A stretch of 64,000 bases of DNA from Mycolicibacterium moriokaense (GCF_003201655.1 NZ_QJJU01000024.1:31175-95174), one strand, 5' to 3'. Counted from the stretch's first letter, positions 1-8,401 are shown. The notes: generated by a model from the sequence alone, not told the origin. Numbers and translations: made by a program.

Positions 1-656
1 GTGACGACGTATCCGCGGCCATCAACGACCACCCCTGAGCCCTGCGAGCCGTCAGAATCGCTCATCGCTTGCACCGTCACTACCGAATCCGCGACCGCCG
101 CAGCGACTTTGGCCATGTATCCCTGCGGGAGCTGGCTGGCGTCGGCGGTGTTCAGCGTCATCTTGGGAGTGGTGAACGCATCGATGACCTCGGCGGTCTT
201 GCGGCCCACCCAACCGCCGACGAGACCGATGGCTATCGCGATGACGGCGAGCAGGGCCAACGCGACCCGACTCAGCTTGCCGCCGAACAGGATGTCGCGC
301 ACACCGAGCTTGCTCTTCGTAACAGCGGTCGGCGGTGCGGCGGGCGCAGCGGGGGTCTGCACGGGGGCCGGGTCCGCCATCGGGTAGCTAGGCTGCTCGA
401 TGGTCTCGACGTCGGAATCGGGTGCCAGCCCGGGCCCGAACGCGTCGGCCAGCACTGGCGTGGGCGCCTGGTTGGTCGGCGTGTAGTCACCTTGATCGCG
501 GTGATCGTCGGGGCTCAGGAACGCTCCGCTGACACCGTCGGGCCGGCCGAAGGCGCGCTGCGTTGACGGATCGACCGGTGGATGCGACACGGGCCGCGGC
601 GACATATTGCCGCCGCCGCTGGGCTGATCCTGCTTGGTCACGGGCGTCTCACTCAT
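1..656 (-). CDS. htrA: HtrA-type membrane serine protease (N-terminal part, runs off the window)
   Basis: Only the first 218 residues lie in the window; the gene continues past base 1. The visible protein has a long Pro-rich cytoplasmic N-terminus with the conserved segment QRAFGRPDGV (33-42), a short basic stretch, one membrane helix at about 130-151, the segment GRKTAEVIDAFTT, and the first strands of a trypsin-like fold ending in QGSGVVVDGRGYVV. This matches the M. tuberculosis HtrA (Rv1223) N-terminus as I remember it. The His-Asp-Ser triad and PDZ domain would lie outside the window. The family is a membrane-anchored periplasmic protease/chaperone for envelope stress, in M. tuberculosis next to sigE-rseA and tatB. 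No rseA-like gene follows on the upstream side here; the next same-strand gene is a SnoaL-like protein. Start ATG at 656 chosen as MSETPVTK. Confidence 0.85.
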   Translation of the reverse strand, partial: MSETPVTKQDQPSGGGNMSPRPVSHPPVDPSTQRAFGRPDGVSGAFLSPDDHRDQGDYTPTNQAPTPVLADAFGPGLAPDSDVETIEQPSYPMADPAPVQTPAAPAAPPTAVTKSKLGVRDILFGGKLSRVALALLAVIAIAIGLVGGWVGRKTAEVIDAFTTPKMTLNTADASQLPQGYMAKVAAAVADSVVTVQAMSDSDGSQGSGVVVDGRGYVV

Positions 657-1177
657 TCCTGGCGGCCGGGCCTGTCCGGCGCGTGTCACTGCTAGCTGGA
701 CATCAACCCTACCGACGGGGCGGTAGGCCAGGCGGCGCCGACGACCGGCACCAGCAGTTTCAGTCGAGTCGCGCCACGAGTGAGGTTCCCGCAGGGCGGG
801 AACATGCCGGTGGTCTGGCATTCGTGGTCGACCCAGGCCCGGCGCTGGTGCCGCGAACTCGCGCGGGAGCCGTGTAGCGCAGTTCTTGGATGCGGGCTCC
901 GAGCATCGCGGTCCACTCCGGGATGTATCGCTCGTCCGGAATGTCTGCTCCTTTCGCCGACGAACACCACGCGCCCGTCGAATGGCTTGCGCGCGATGTT
1001 GACATTTGCTTCCCGGGAAGTCGGCGACTGGACAACCATCCGCGAGTCAACAGAGATCTCGTATTGGTCTGGAATACCCAAGGTTTCGTGGATAACATCC
1101 GGGATCCCGCGATAAGCATCTGGATACAGCTGCCCAACCCTCGGATCAACCGGCGAGCGCGGACCACCTGCTCAAAC
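657..1177. other. 521-bp stretch without a convincing gene; possible minus-strand remnant
   Basis: Minus-strand frames here contain protein-like segments in two different frames: IPDQYEISVDSR...FDGRVVFVGE at about 950-1080, then DERYIPEWTAMLGARIQELR at about 880-950. They would join only through a frameshift. I do not recognise a family. The best reading is a decayed gene or chance open frames. The anti-sigma factor gene rseA, expected upstream of htrA, is not seen. Confidence 0.3.
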
Positions 1178-1669
1178 TCAACTAACCGGAGTTGCCCTCA
1201 CATCAGGACGGGGGACGCGCGAATGCCACCATCGCCACCATAGTGATGGGTGTCGAAGGAGTGTGGGCAGGATCGCAAGAGGGTCGAAGTAGGTGACACG
1301 TTCGATCGCCTTGCCGTCGTGAAGTATGAGACGGTTCACGTTGGGCCAAGCGATGACGTCGCCTCCGATACGCGCCTGAAGTCGGAACTCGATGTACACC
1401 AGGTTCCCGTCGGCACACCAGTGGTCGACGTGAGCGCGTAGGTCGGGCAGGCAGTAGCAGAACCGGCGGAATTCTGCCTGTGCGGCTTGGATCCCGATCA
1501 TGGGAGCTGCCAGTGGCTGCATCAGAACCACGTTAGGGTGCAGGAGTTCCGGCAATCGTTGTGGTGATGGGCTGCTCCAGAAGTCGACGAATTTGTTGAC
1601 GAACGCTTCGGGGTCAGACGGTGTGTTCACTCCTGCAACGATGCGCGCCGCGCACTGCCATTCCGACAC
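1178..1669 (-). CDS. SnoaL-like / NTF2-fold protein
   Basis: A 163-residue protein with the NTF2/SnoaL pattern. A helix reads SDPEAFVNKFVDFWSSPSPQRLPELLHPNVVL, broken here by the typical turn. It is followed by GIQAAQAEFRRF, LPDLRAHVDHWCADGNLVYIEF, and a strand pair ending in GKAIERVTYFDPLAI. Members are small cone-shaped proteins that act as isomerases, cyclases or dehydratases, or as ligand-binding proteins; the substrate cannot be told from sequence. The gene lies alone on the minus strand and is divergent from the FAD-SnoaL fusion gene 350 bp away, so both may belong to one metabolic locus. The C-terminal tail is Trp/Arg-rich (LWWRWWHSR). The start at 1669 is the first ATG; a shorter protein starting nearer SDPEAF is possible. 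Confidence 0.7.
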   Translation of the reverse strand: MSEWQCAARIVAGVNTPSDPEAFVNKFVDFWSSPSPQRLPELLHPNVVLMQPLAAPMIGIQAAQAEFRRFCYCLPDLRAHVDHWCADGNLVYIEFRLQARIGGDVIAWPNVNRLILHDGKAIERVTYFDPLAILPTLLRHPSLWWRWWHSRVPRPDVRATPVS

Positions 1670-2015
1670 CTGCTACTGCCAAGAACTGCCAATCGGAACC
1701 TATCTCGACGGTGAGCATCGCCGAGCACTGTCAAGGTAGGAGGCTTGCGAGCGCGGCTCCGATCCACGGCCCCAAGGCGGTGGCAACCATAACCGGGCAC
1801 ACAACAGGCCGCAGCCCCGAGCAGTCATCTCCATCCGTCGTCGCGCGGATCTCATCGTCTGACGTCGGAGTCGGCCGCCGCCCGGCACTTCTCACCGCGT
1901 GCTGCGGCGTCTTATTGTTACCATAAGTTTCTCTTATTTTTCTTAACATTGGTGTACGGTCAGTTCTCATGTGTGGCGCGACCGCGCGTCTGCGTTCGGG
2001 ACGGAAGGGGCTGCG
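1670..2015. other. Divergent intergenic region with an AT-rich, palindromic core
   Basis: This 346-bp gap separates the SnoaL-like gene (minus) from the FAD-SnoaL fusion gene (plus). Most of it is ordinary GC-rich sequence. The stretch 1911-1950 is strikingly AT-rich for this genome and holds a short inverted repeat ATAAG-N5-CTTAT at 1923-1937, flanked by GTTA (1917-1920) and TAAC (1944-1947). It probably holds the promoter of the plus-strand gene and perhaps an operator. No regulator gene is adjacent, so the binding protein is unknown. Confidence 0.4.
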
Positions 2016-3839
2016 ATGGCCGAGTTAGGTTCGCACGCCGTGGTTTTGGGGGCCGGTATCGCGGGGCTGATGACGGCCCGGGTGCTGTCGGAGTTCTACG
2101 GGTTGGTCACGGTGGTGGAGCGAGACACGCTGCCCGATCACCCATCGCAGCGCAAGGGGGTCCCGCAGGGCCGTCACCTGCACAACTTCCTCAGCCGCGG
2201 CACGCAAGTGATCGGTGAGCTGTTCCCCGGGCTTCTCGACGAGATCGTCGCCGCCGGAGCCGTTGTCGACAACGGCGATGACTTGTCACGGATATACGTT
2301 CGGGTAGCCGGCTATGAGCTGAACCCCGCCGGCAAGCTCGCCGATCCCGGACCGCTCGCGGCGTACCAGGCCAGTCGCCCGTTCGTGGAGTTTCACCTTC
2401 GCCGACACGTTGTCGCACGGGTTAACGTCACCATTCTGGACAACCACGACGCGGTCGAACCGGTGATTGCAGGCGATGCCGTCACGGGTGCGCGAATCAT
2501 CAACCGCGACACCGGCAACACGACTGTTCTTGACAGCGATCTCGTCGTGGACGCGACGGGACGTGCGGCGCGCATACCGGCCTTTCTGGAAAGGCACGGC
2601 TTCAGTGGCCCACCGGAGAACCGGCAACCCACAGCGTGGGGCTACTCGAGCCAGCTGATGCGTACCCCGGCGGGACGCATCGCCGAGCGGATGGTGTTCG
2701 TCAACCAGGGAAGTAGGGCACCAGGAGCCCTGATGGTGGCGTATGAAGACAACACCTGGATGCTGGCCGTCACCCGCCCGGTTGACTGTGGCAGTCCCCC
2801 AACGAATTTCACCGAGTCGTTGGCGGTTGCTGAGAAGATTCTTCCCGCGACGATTATGGCCGGCCTGGGCGACGCCACACCCATGGGTGACATCGCGATC
2901 TCGCGCAGCACCGGGGCGTCGTGGAGACGCTACGACCGGGTGCCACGCCACCCGTCAGGCCTGCTGGTGCTCGGCGATGCGCTGTGCAGCCTCAATCCGA
3001 TTTACGGCCAAGGCATGACAATGGCCGCCGTGCAGGCGCTCGCACTGCGCGACTGCCTGCAGACCGGCGACACAGACCTTGCGGGTCGTTTCTACGCGGT
3101 TACCGCCAGAGATATCGGGCCGGTGTGGGCGATGAACGCGGCCAACGATCGAGCCTCCTCGACCAGCGCTGCAAGCCCCTTGCCGCGCCGGTTCCGCAGC
3201 TGGACCGAAAAGGCCGCGTTGAAGGCCGCCGCCAACGACATCACCGTCACCGAGCGAATCCTTCGCGTCCGCAGTCTCATCGACCCGCCCACACGGCTAC
3301 AGGACCCGGCCCTGTTCTTGCGCATCCTGCTGGCCAACCTCAGACACCCACGCACGAGGCCGTACGTCATCGCCGACGACCCACCGCAGTCATCGTCGGT
3401 GAATCGTGCCGACGAAGTGGCCATCCGCGCGCTGGTCGATCGCCAGGTGAATGGCTGGGACGCAGGGGATCCCGCGGCCTACGCCAGCGTGTTCGCTCCC
3501 GATGCGGACTACGCCACGTTCCTCGGCGGCCGCCACAAGGGCCGCGACGCCATCGCCAAGTCGTACGCGCCGCTATTCAAGAAACTCCTGCACGGATCCC
3601 GTCTGCGAACACAGATCACCCAACTGCGGTATCTGACGCCTGACGTGGCGCTGATCCAAGCTCGCGCCGCGGTAACCACGCAAGCGCGTCGGTGGCATCG
3701 TCGCGCCGACCGGGTCAACACCAGCATCGCAGTACGCGGCGGCGACGGATGGCTGCTCGCCGTCTCGCAAAACACCACACACCGCAGGTTCGCCGAAAAG
3801 CTGATGGGCGTGCTGGTTTCCCGGCAATCCCACGCATAA
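2016..3839 (+). CDS. FAD-dependent oxidoreductase fused to a C-terminal SnoaL-like domain
   Basis: The first ~450 of 607 residues form an FAD monooxygenase/epoxidase-like domain. They show a dinucleotide motif GAGIAGLMTARVL near the N-terminus, VVERD at the end of the second strand, the DG-type motif LVVDATGRAARIP and the GD motif LLVLGDALCSLNPIYGQGMT. Such proteins hydroxylate or epoxidise hydrophobic substrates with NAD(P)H and O2. Residues ~468-607 are an extra NTF2/SnoaL-like domain (IRALVDRQVNGWDAGDPAAY to GGDGWLLAVSQNTTH). I chose ATG 2016 because an A/G-rich ribosome site (acggaagggg) ends 5 bases upstream; an ATG in the same frame at 1971 would add 15 unlikely residues. A mycothiol-dependent isomerase-like gene follows after 15 bp, so the two are probably one operon. 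Confidence 0.8.
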   Translation: MAELGSHAVVLGAGIAGLMTARVLSEFYGLVTVVERDTLPDHPSQRKGVPQGRHLHNFLSRGTQVIGELFPGLLDEIVAAGAVVDNGDDLSRIYVRVAGYELNPAGKLADPGPLAAYQASRPFVEFHLRRHVVARVNVTILDNHDAVEPVIAGDAVTGARIINRDTGNTTVLDSDLVVDATGRAARIPAFLERHGFSGPPENRQPTAWGYSSQLMRTPAGRIAERMVFVNQGSRAPGALMVAYEDNTWMLAVTRPVDCGSPPTNFTESLAVAEKILPATIMAGLGDATPMGDIAISRSTGASWRRYDRVPRHPSGLLVLGDALCSLNPIYGQGMTMAAVQALALRDCLQTGDTDLAGRFYAVTARDIGPVWAMNAANDRASSTSAASPLPRRFRSWTEKAALKAAANDITVTERILRVRSLIDPPTRLQDPALFLRILLANLRHPRTRPYVIADDPPQSSSVNRADEVAIRALVDRQVNGWDAGDPAAYASVFAPDADYATFLGGRHKGRDAIAKSYAPLFKKLLHGSRLRTQITQLRYLTPDVALIQARAAVTTQARRWHRRADRVNTSIAVRGGDGWLLAVSQNTTHRRFAEKLMGVLVSRQSHA

Positions 3840-3854
3840 GACAGGACGATCGCA

Positions 3855-4529
3855 ATGCTTGACGTGATTTACCACAAGGCCCGCACCCGGGTCTGCGACC
3901 TGGCGGCCACGCTGAGCGATGAGCAGTTGCAGACACCGGTACCTGCCACGCCGGACTGGACGGTGCGCGAGCTATTGGCGCATCTGGTCGGCGGTGCCGC
4001 CGACGCGGCCAGCGGCCGGCTGGACGGAGTGACGAGTGAACAATGGACCGCACGCCACGTCGAGGAACGCCGGTGCGACTCGGTTAGTGACCTCCTCGCC
4101 GAGTGGGACCGCGTCGGCCCGGCGGCGGAGTCCCGCTTGGCGGACAACCAGGTCTTCGGACCCAACCTGGCCGCCGATGCGATCTGTCACGAAGGAGACC
4201 TGCGCGAAGCGCTGGGGCTTCCTCGTGTTGACCGCGAGCACTGGCAACCCTTCCTGGAGGTGATGATGTTCTACCTCCGTAAACAGCTCCGGCACACCAC
4301 GACTCTGCTGATCCGCGATGAGCACGGACAGCACTGGAGCTGCGGTTCAGGGGAGCCAACGACCCTGCTGCGCGCCGACGGATACGAATTGCTGCGCGCG
4401 TCATTCAGCCGCCGTTCCCAAGGCCAGATCGCGGCGTGGAACTGGACGCCTGCACCGGCCGAGCAGATGATCGAGCGTTTCGGGTTCTTCGGCCCACGCG
4501 ACGACGACCAGCCCATCCCCGTCGCTTGA
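3855..4529 (+). CDS. Maleylpyruvate isomerase family mycothiol-dependent protein
   Basis: The 224-residue protein has the DinB-like four-helix N-terminal domain of the mycothiol-dependent maleylpyruvate isomerase (MDMPI) family. It shows a DWTVRELLAHLVGG helix carrying the first metal-ligand His and a later AADAICHEGDLREALG segment with the typical H-E-x-D pattern. A short C-terminal domain with IRDEHGQHWSCG follows. Known members use mycothiol and a metal for isomerisation or thiol transfer; many have no known substrate. It sits 15 bp behind the FAD-SnoaL fusion gene and ahead of a second family member, which suggests they act together on an oxidised intermediate. The specific reaction is not inferable. 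Confidence 0.8.
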   Translation: MLDVIYHKARTRVCDLAATLSDEQLQTPVPATPDWTVRELLAHLVGGAADAASGRLDGVTSEQWTARHVEERRCDSVSDLLAEWDRVGPAAESRLADNQVFGPNLAADAICHEGDLREALGLPRVDREHWQPFLEVMMFYLRKQLRHTTTLLIRDEHGQHWSCGSGEPTTLLRADGYELLRASFSRRSQGQIAAWNWTPAPAEQMIERFGFFGPRDDDQPIPVA

Positions 4530-4616
4530 GCCGTTCGGCATGACGCGCGGACACGGCGCGTGAAATGTCGAGTTGTCCGCCTGGCGCGAGGCGGCTGATG
4601 TGATTGGCTCGCCAGT

Positions 4617-5255
4617 GTGGGTGGCACGAGTTCTTCGATCTGGCCTCTAGTGCACGCCGAGCGTCGGGCGCTCGTTGAGGATCTGGTCGGTTTGGAGACA
4701 GCGCAGTGGAAGACCCCGTCACTGTGTGCCGGCTGGGCTATCCGTGACGTTGTCGCACACCTGGCGGCCACTGCGGCGCTGTCTCGTATCGGCTTCGCCC
4801 GGGAATTCGTCCGGGCACGGTTCAGCGTCGAGCGAATCGTCGAAAGACAGGTGGCCTTGGGACGCGAACAGGGTGCTTCAGCATCGTTGGCAGCACTCCG
4901 CTCAACCGCGGATTCCGTTGCCTCACCGCCGCTTCCGTTGATCACCCGCGTCATCGAGATCGTGGTTCACAGCGAGGACATCCGGCGCCCATTGGGTATG
5001 AACCACCCCTATTCGACGACGTGCATGGCAGACGCCGTCGCGTACCTCTACGGCGACCGATCGTCAGGTGCCAAAAAACGCGTGAAGGGCCTCACGCTGA
5101 CTGCGACTGACGTCGGCTTCTCCTTCGGCGACGGACCGTCGGTCAAGGGTCCGGCAGTCGCGCTGCTCCTCGCAGCGTCGGGACGGTCGGCAGCCCTCGA
5201 CGAACTGTATGGGCCGGGCGCCGGTCTGCTCATCGACCGTATCCATCAAGCATGA
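4617..5255 (+). CDS. Second maleylpyruvate isomerase family mycothiol-dependent protein
   Basis: 212 residues, the same family as the gene before it but clearly diverged. It has ERRALVEDLVGLETAQWKTPSLC, then AIRDVVAHLAATAAL with the first His ligand, then ITRVIEIVVHSEDIRRPLG with the second His/Glu/Asp set. The C-terminal part (RVKGLTLTATDVGFSFGDG) is the usual small sterol-carrier-like sandwich. The GTG at 4617 (VGGTSS) is used; no clear alternative ATG is present before the family homology begins. It follows its paralogue by 87 bp on the same strand, so it may share the transcript. Two such genes beside two FAD oxidoreductases imply an oxidative pathway with mycothiol-handled intermediates; that is inference. 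Confidence 0.75.
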   Translation: MGGTSSSIWPLVHAERRALVEDLVGLETAQWKTPSLCAGWAIRDVVAHLAATAALSRIGFAREFVRARFSVERIVERQVALGREQGASASLAALRSTADSVASPPLPLITRVIEIVVHSEDIRRPLGMNHPYSTTCMADAVAYLYGDRSSGAKKRVKGLTLTATDVGFSFGDGPSVKGPAVALLLAASGRSAALDELYGPGAGLLIDRIHQA

Positions 5256-5380
5256 CAACGGTAGTCACGCGGCGACAGCGCCAGCGAGCGCGAAGCTCCT
5301 TCGAGCACGGCGACGAGCGCGCCCCGTTTCCCCCGACGTAGGTATTGCGTCGCGGCCCCGGAGGTCTCACCATAGCAATC

Positions 5381-5845
5381 ATGAGTAAGGTAACCCTAAC
5401 TACCGAGCTGCCGATTCCGGCTGAAATGGCGGGTGCGCTGGCCCGCAAGCCGGAAGTGATGAAGTACCTGCTGCGTCCGGTTCTGCGGGCATACCGCATC
5501 GACGTCCCCGAGCGGATTGACGTCGGCACCGAGGGTTCGGCCCGATTGTGGTGGTTCGGCATCGTTCCCGCGTGGACTCACCACCTCACCGTCAAGAAAC
5601 TCGACCCCACCGAGATCTACACCAACGAGCGCGGCGGACCTGTCAAGAGGTGGAACCACCGCCTCACCTTCGAGCCAATCGATGAGCAGCACTGCCGATA
5701 CACCGACGAGATAGAAACCGACGACGGCCTTCGCGGCGCCCCGACCCGTCTGTTCATCAGGCTGATGTTTCGTCGCCGCCATCGCCGGTGGCGCGCACTG
5801 GCACTCCTGTTGGCTGAGCCGTCCCGACGTATTCTCAGGCCATGA
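5381..5845 (+). CDS. Small SRPBCC/START-like protein
   Basis: A 154-residue protein, MSKVTLTTELPIPAEMAG followed by EGSARLWWFGIVPAWTHHLTV and HRLTFEPIDEQHCRYTDEIET. This fits a helix-grip (polyketide cyclase/SRPBCC) fold that binds a hydrophobic ligand. It ends in a very basic Arg-rich tail (FRRRHRRWRAL). I chose ATG 5381 over an in-frame start at 5345 because homology-like sequence starts there. Its stop overlaps the start of the next FAD oxidoreductase gene by the four bases ATGA, so the two are translationally coupled and probably functionally linked, for example as substrate carrier and oxidase. Family assignment is by pattern only. Confidence 0.6.
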   Translation: MSKVTLTTELPIPAEMAGALARKPEVMKYLLRPVLRAYRIDVPERIDVGTEGSARLWWFGIVPAWTHHLTVKKLDPTEIYTNERGGPVKRWNHRLTFEPIDEQHCRYTDEIETDDGLRGAPTRLFIRLMFRRRHRRWRALALLLAEPSRRILRP

Positions 5846-7050
5846 CGCGAGTCGTGCAGACTCAGGTTTGTGTTGTCGGCGGTGGCCCAGCCGGCATGAT
5901 TCACGCGCTGCTGCTTGCCCGCGCCGGGATCCGGGTCGTTGTCCTCGAAAAGCACAGCGACTTCTTACGCGACTTCCGCGGCGACACAGTGCATCCAACC
6001 ACTCTGCGGATCATCGACGAACTAGGTCTTATCGACGAGTTTCTGCGCCTGCCGCACACCAAGGTTACCCGCGTTGCCTTCGACACTGACGGCTCCATTC
6101 GCACCCTGGGGAACTTCCGTGGACTCAAAGTGCTGCGCTTCAAGCAGCCCTATATCGCCCTGATGCCCCAATGGGATTTCCTCGACTTCCTCGCTGAAAA
6201 GGCTTCTGCCTACCAGGAATTCACACTGATCCGCAATACCGAGGTCAGGGACCTGATCGTTGACGGCGATCGGGTGGCAGGGGTTCGCACACCCGAACTT
6301 GAGGTGCACACCGAATTGGTGGTCGGCGCGGACGGGCGCAAGTCGGCAGTGCGGGCCGCGGCCGAGCTCGAGATAGCCGCCGCGCACTCCCCGATGGACG
6401 TGCTGTGGTTTCGGCTGAAGTGGCGCCCCGGCGATCCGCAGGAACCGTTCGCGGTGATCCGTAGGGGCCTGATGATGGCCATGATCTACCGGGGCGACTA
6501 CTGGCAGATCGCATACCCTGTGCCGAAGGGGGCGAACCCCCGCGACGGGTCGCTGGAAGCGTTCAAAGAGCGCCTGGTCTCAGCGCGACCGCATCTGCGC
6601 GAACACGTCAATGACCTACGTTCCTGGGACGACACCAGCCATCTCGACGTCCGGGTGGACCGGCTCAAGACGTGGTGGCGCCCTGGGCTGTTGTGTATTG
6701 GCGATGCCGCCCACGCCATGTCACCGATCGGCGGGGTCGGCATCAACCTCGCCGTTGCTGACGCGGTCGCGGCGGCCAACATCTTGTGCGCACCGCTGCG
6801 GGCAAATCGAGTGACCAACTCAGACCTCGCCAAGGTGCAGCGTCGGCGAGAGCTACCCGCCCGGATCATCCAAGCCGGCCAGGTATTCATTCAAAACCAA
6901 GCCATCGAGCCCAACATGAACGGCGACCTGTCCCCCATCGCTATCCCGAAGATCGTTGGCCGGGGTCCGTTGCAGTTCATCCCGCCGATTGTCGTCGGAC
7001 GCGGCTTCCGCCCCGAACACGTACGCACGCCAGATATGCACACCGCATAG
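5842..7050 (+). CDS. FAD-dependent oxidoreductase (UbiH/PHBH-type hydroxylase family)
   Basis: 402 residues with all three fingerprints of class A flavoprotein monooxygenases. These are the GxGxxG segment VVGGGPAGMIHALLLARAG near residue 15, the DG motif VVGADGRKSAVRAA, and the GD motif LLCIGDAAHAMSPIGGVG. The segment RDFRGDTVHPTT after the first helix is typical of the Rv1260-like group in mycobacteria. Enzymes of this class hydroxylate aromatic or polyketide-like compounds with NAD(P)H. The start overlaps the preceding small SRPBCC-like gene (ATGA). The next gene, 80 bp away, belongs to an unrelated toxin-antitoxin module. Confidence 0.85.
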   Translation: MTRVVQTQVCVVGGGPAGMIHALLLARAGIRVVVLEKHSDFLRDFRGDTVHPTTLRIIDELGLIDEFLRLPHTKVTRVAFDTDGSIRTLGNFRGLKVLRFKQPYIALMPQWDFLDFLAEKASAYQEFTLIRNTEVRDLIVDGDRVAGVRTPELEVHTELVVGADGRKSAVRAAAELEIAAAHSPMDVLWFRLKWRPGDPQEPFAVIRRGLMMAMIYRGDYWQIAYPVPKGANPRDGSLEAFKERLVSARPHLREHVNDLRSWDDTSHLDVRVDRLKTWWRPGLLCIGDAAHAMSPIGGVGINLAVADAVAAANILCAPLRANRVTNSDLAKVQRRRELPARIIQAGQVFIQNQAIEPNMNGDLSPIAIPKIVGRGPLQFIPPIVVGRGFRPEHVRTPDMHTA

Positions 7051-7081
7051 TGCCCGCCGGCCGGCTTCGTCGCCGACATTC

Positions 7082-7118
7082 TGTAGCATTTTGCTACACT
7101 CTGTTACACATTGCTACA
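7082..7118 (+). promoter_or_regulatory. Tandem palindromic operator of the ParD-zeta toxin-antitoxin operon
   Basis: Two 17-bp palindromes lie just before the antitoxin start. TGTAGCATTTTGCTACA (7082-7098) is a perfect 7-bp inverted repeat with a 3-base spacer. TGTTACACATTGCTACA (7102-7118) is the same site with a weaker left arm. They are separated by three bases, giving a 20-bp period (two helical turns) on one DNA face. The position 14 bases before the ATG fits autorepression by the antitoxin, as is general for type II modules. The binding protein is inferred, not shown. Confidence 0.75.
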
Positions 7119-7131
7119 GATTCGAGGAGTC

Positions 7132-7521
7132 ATGGCTGAAACCGCTGATCGGGTGACCCGCATTGCCGCCGACCTGATGGACAGTGCGGCGACCGAGGGT
7201 GCGCGGCAGAGCCGCTCGGCCAAGCAGCAACTCGACCACTGGGCGCGCGTGGGACGTGCGGTGTCGAGCCGACACAGCGCAGCGCGGGCGAAGGTGGAGC
7301 AGGCCCTCGCCGGGGAACTCGAAGTGGCCGAACTCAACGCCGAGGAGGGCGCGGTGTTCAACGCCGAGATCTCCGCGGCGATCCAGGAAAGCCTCGCCGA
7401 CGCCAACTACGGCCAGACGCTGGCCGGGCGCGGCATCACCACGGTCGCCCTCGACGAGGACGGACAGATCGTCGAGCACCGCCCCGACGGCAGCTCGGTC
7501 GTGCTGACGGCGCGACGTTGA
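7132..7521 (+). CDS. ParD-like antitoxin
   Basis: A 129-residue helical protein. An N-terminal ribbon-helix-like segment (ETADRVTRIAADLMDSAATEGARQSRSAKQQLDHWARVGRAV, in two helices) suits operator binding and dimerisation. The C-terminal half is acidic and Ala-rich, with a last strand (GQIVEHRPDGSSVVL) that could wrap the toxin. It matches the ParD-like antitoxin family common in mycobacteria. ATG 7132 is preceded by a good gaggag ribosome site; an in-frame TTG at 7111 falls inside the operator and is rejected. The zeta-like toxin gene follows after 37 bp. Autorepression through the paired palindromes at 7082-7118 is likely. Confidence 0.8.
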   Translation: MAETADRVTRIAADLMDSAATEGARQSRSAKQQLDHWARVGRAVSSRHSAARAKVEQALAGELEVAELNAEEGAVFNAEISAAIQESLADANYGQTLAGRGITTVALDEDGQIVEHRPDGSSVVLTARR

Positions 7522-7558
7522 GAAGAGCCGAAAGGGGAATCAACGCCCCAGCCACGCC

Positions 7559-8140
7559 ATGAACCGGCTCGACCTCGTCGTTGGACCCGACGGCGCTGGC
7601 AAGTCCACCTTCGTCGAACTCACGCTGGCACGACTGCTGCCAGGCAGCGTCTTCGTCAACGCCGACGAGATCGCCAAACAACGCTGGCCGGAAGACCCAG
7701 CGGCGCACGCATATGACGCCGCGCTGATCGCCGCTGAAACCCGCACGAAGCTCATCGAGTTAGGATGGTCGTTCATCGCCGAAACAGTGTTCTCCCACCC
7801 CTCCAAACTCGAGCTCGTCGACACCGCCCGGGCAGCTGGCTACACCGTTGTCCTGCACGTCGTGCTCATCCCCGAAGAACTGGCGGTGGCACGCGTGGCC
7901 TACCGGGTGCAGTCCGGCGGACATCCGGTGGCGGAGAACAAGATCCGCGAGCGTTACCAGCGCCTGTGGACGCTCGTCGCCGAGGCGATTCCGCGATGCG
8001 ACCAGACCACCGTCTACGACAACAGCGGGGTGAAGGGCCCCCGGATCGTGGCCCAGATGAGCGACGGCTTCATCGTCGGCTCACCCACCTGGCCAGACTG
8101 GACGCCGCAGGCGCTGCAATCACGCTGGCCGACACCGTGA
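7559..8140 (+). CDS. Zeta-toxin-like kinase
   Basis: 193 residues with an N-terminal Walker A motif GPDGAGKS (9-16), then VFVNADEIAKQRWPED, then LIELGWSFIAETVFSHPSKLELV. This is the zeta toxin/UMP-kinase-like arrangement in which the NADE Asp and ETVFSHPSK segment contact substrate. HVVLIPEELAVARVAYRVQSGGHPV and the conserved IRERYQRLW carry the lid-region basic residues. Zeta toxins phosphorylate UDP-N-acetylglucosamine and block cell-wall synthesis; some relatives act on other sugars or nucleotides. It lies 37 bp behind the ParD-like antitoxin. That is a hybrid pairing, because classical zeta toxins work with epsilon antitoxins. Confidence 0.8.
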   Translation: MNRLDLVVGPDGAGKSTFVELTLARLLPGSVFVNADEIAKQRWPEDPAAHAYDAALIAAETRTKLIELGWSFIAETVFSHPSKLELVDTARAAGYTVVLHVVLIPEELAVARVAYRVQSGGHPVAENKIRERYQRLWTLVAEAIPRCDQTTVYDNSGVKGPRIVAQMSDGFIVGSPTWPDWTPQALQSRWPTP

Positions 8141-8401
8141 TTCACCACACATCCCCGGCAAGTGTTCTGGGCGGCATCGGTGAGGCAACTGCGTGGCGCC
8201 AGGAGGCGGTATCCACTGGTACGTAACGATTTTCGTCGTCGGGAGCAAAGGCGCTGGGCCGTTCGAGGCGCATCCGCTAGCGCGAGTAACACTCCACGTA
8301 TGCCCGGAACGCTGCGCGATCAGTGCTCGGGTGTTGCCGAACCGCGATCGGCGACGCGCCCGCTGCGCGATGCGACAAACTCGGGCCTCAGGGGGTCGGC
8401 G

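Noticed and set aside
760..1167. Open minus-strand frame of 135 codons upstream of htrA
   Set aside because: Protein-like segments fall in two different frames and no family is recognised; given only as a possible remnant.
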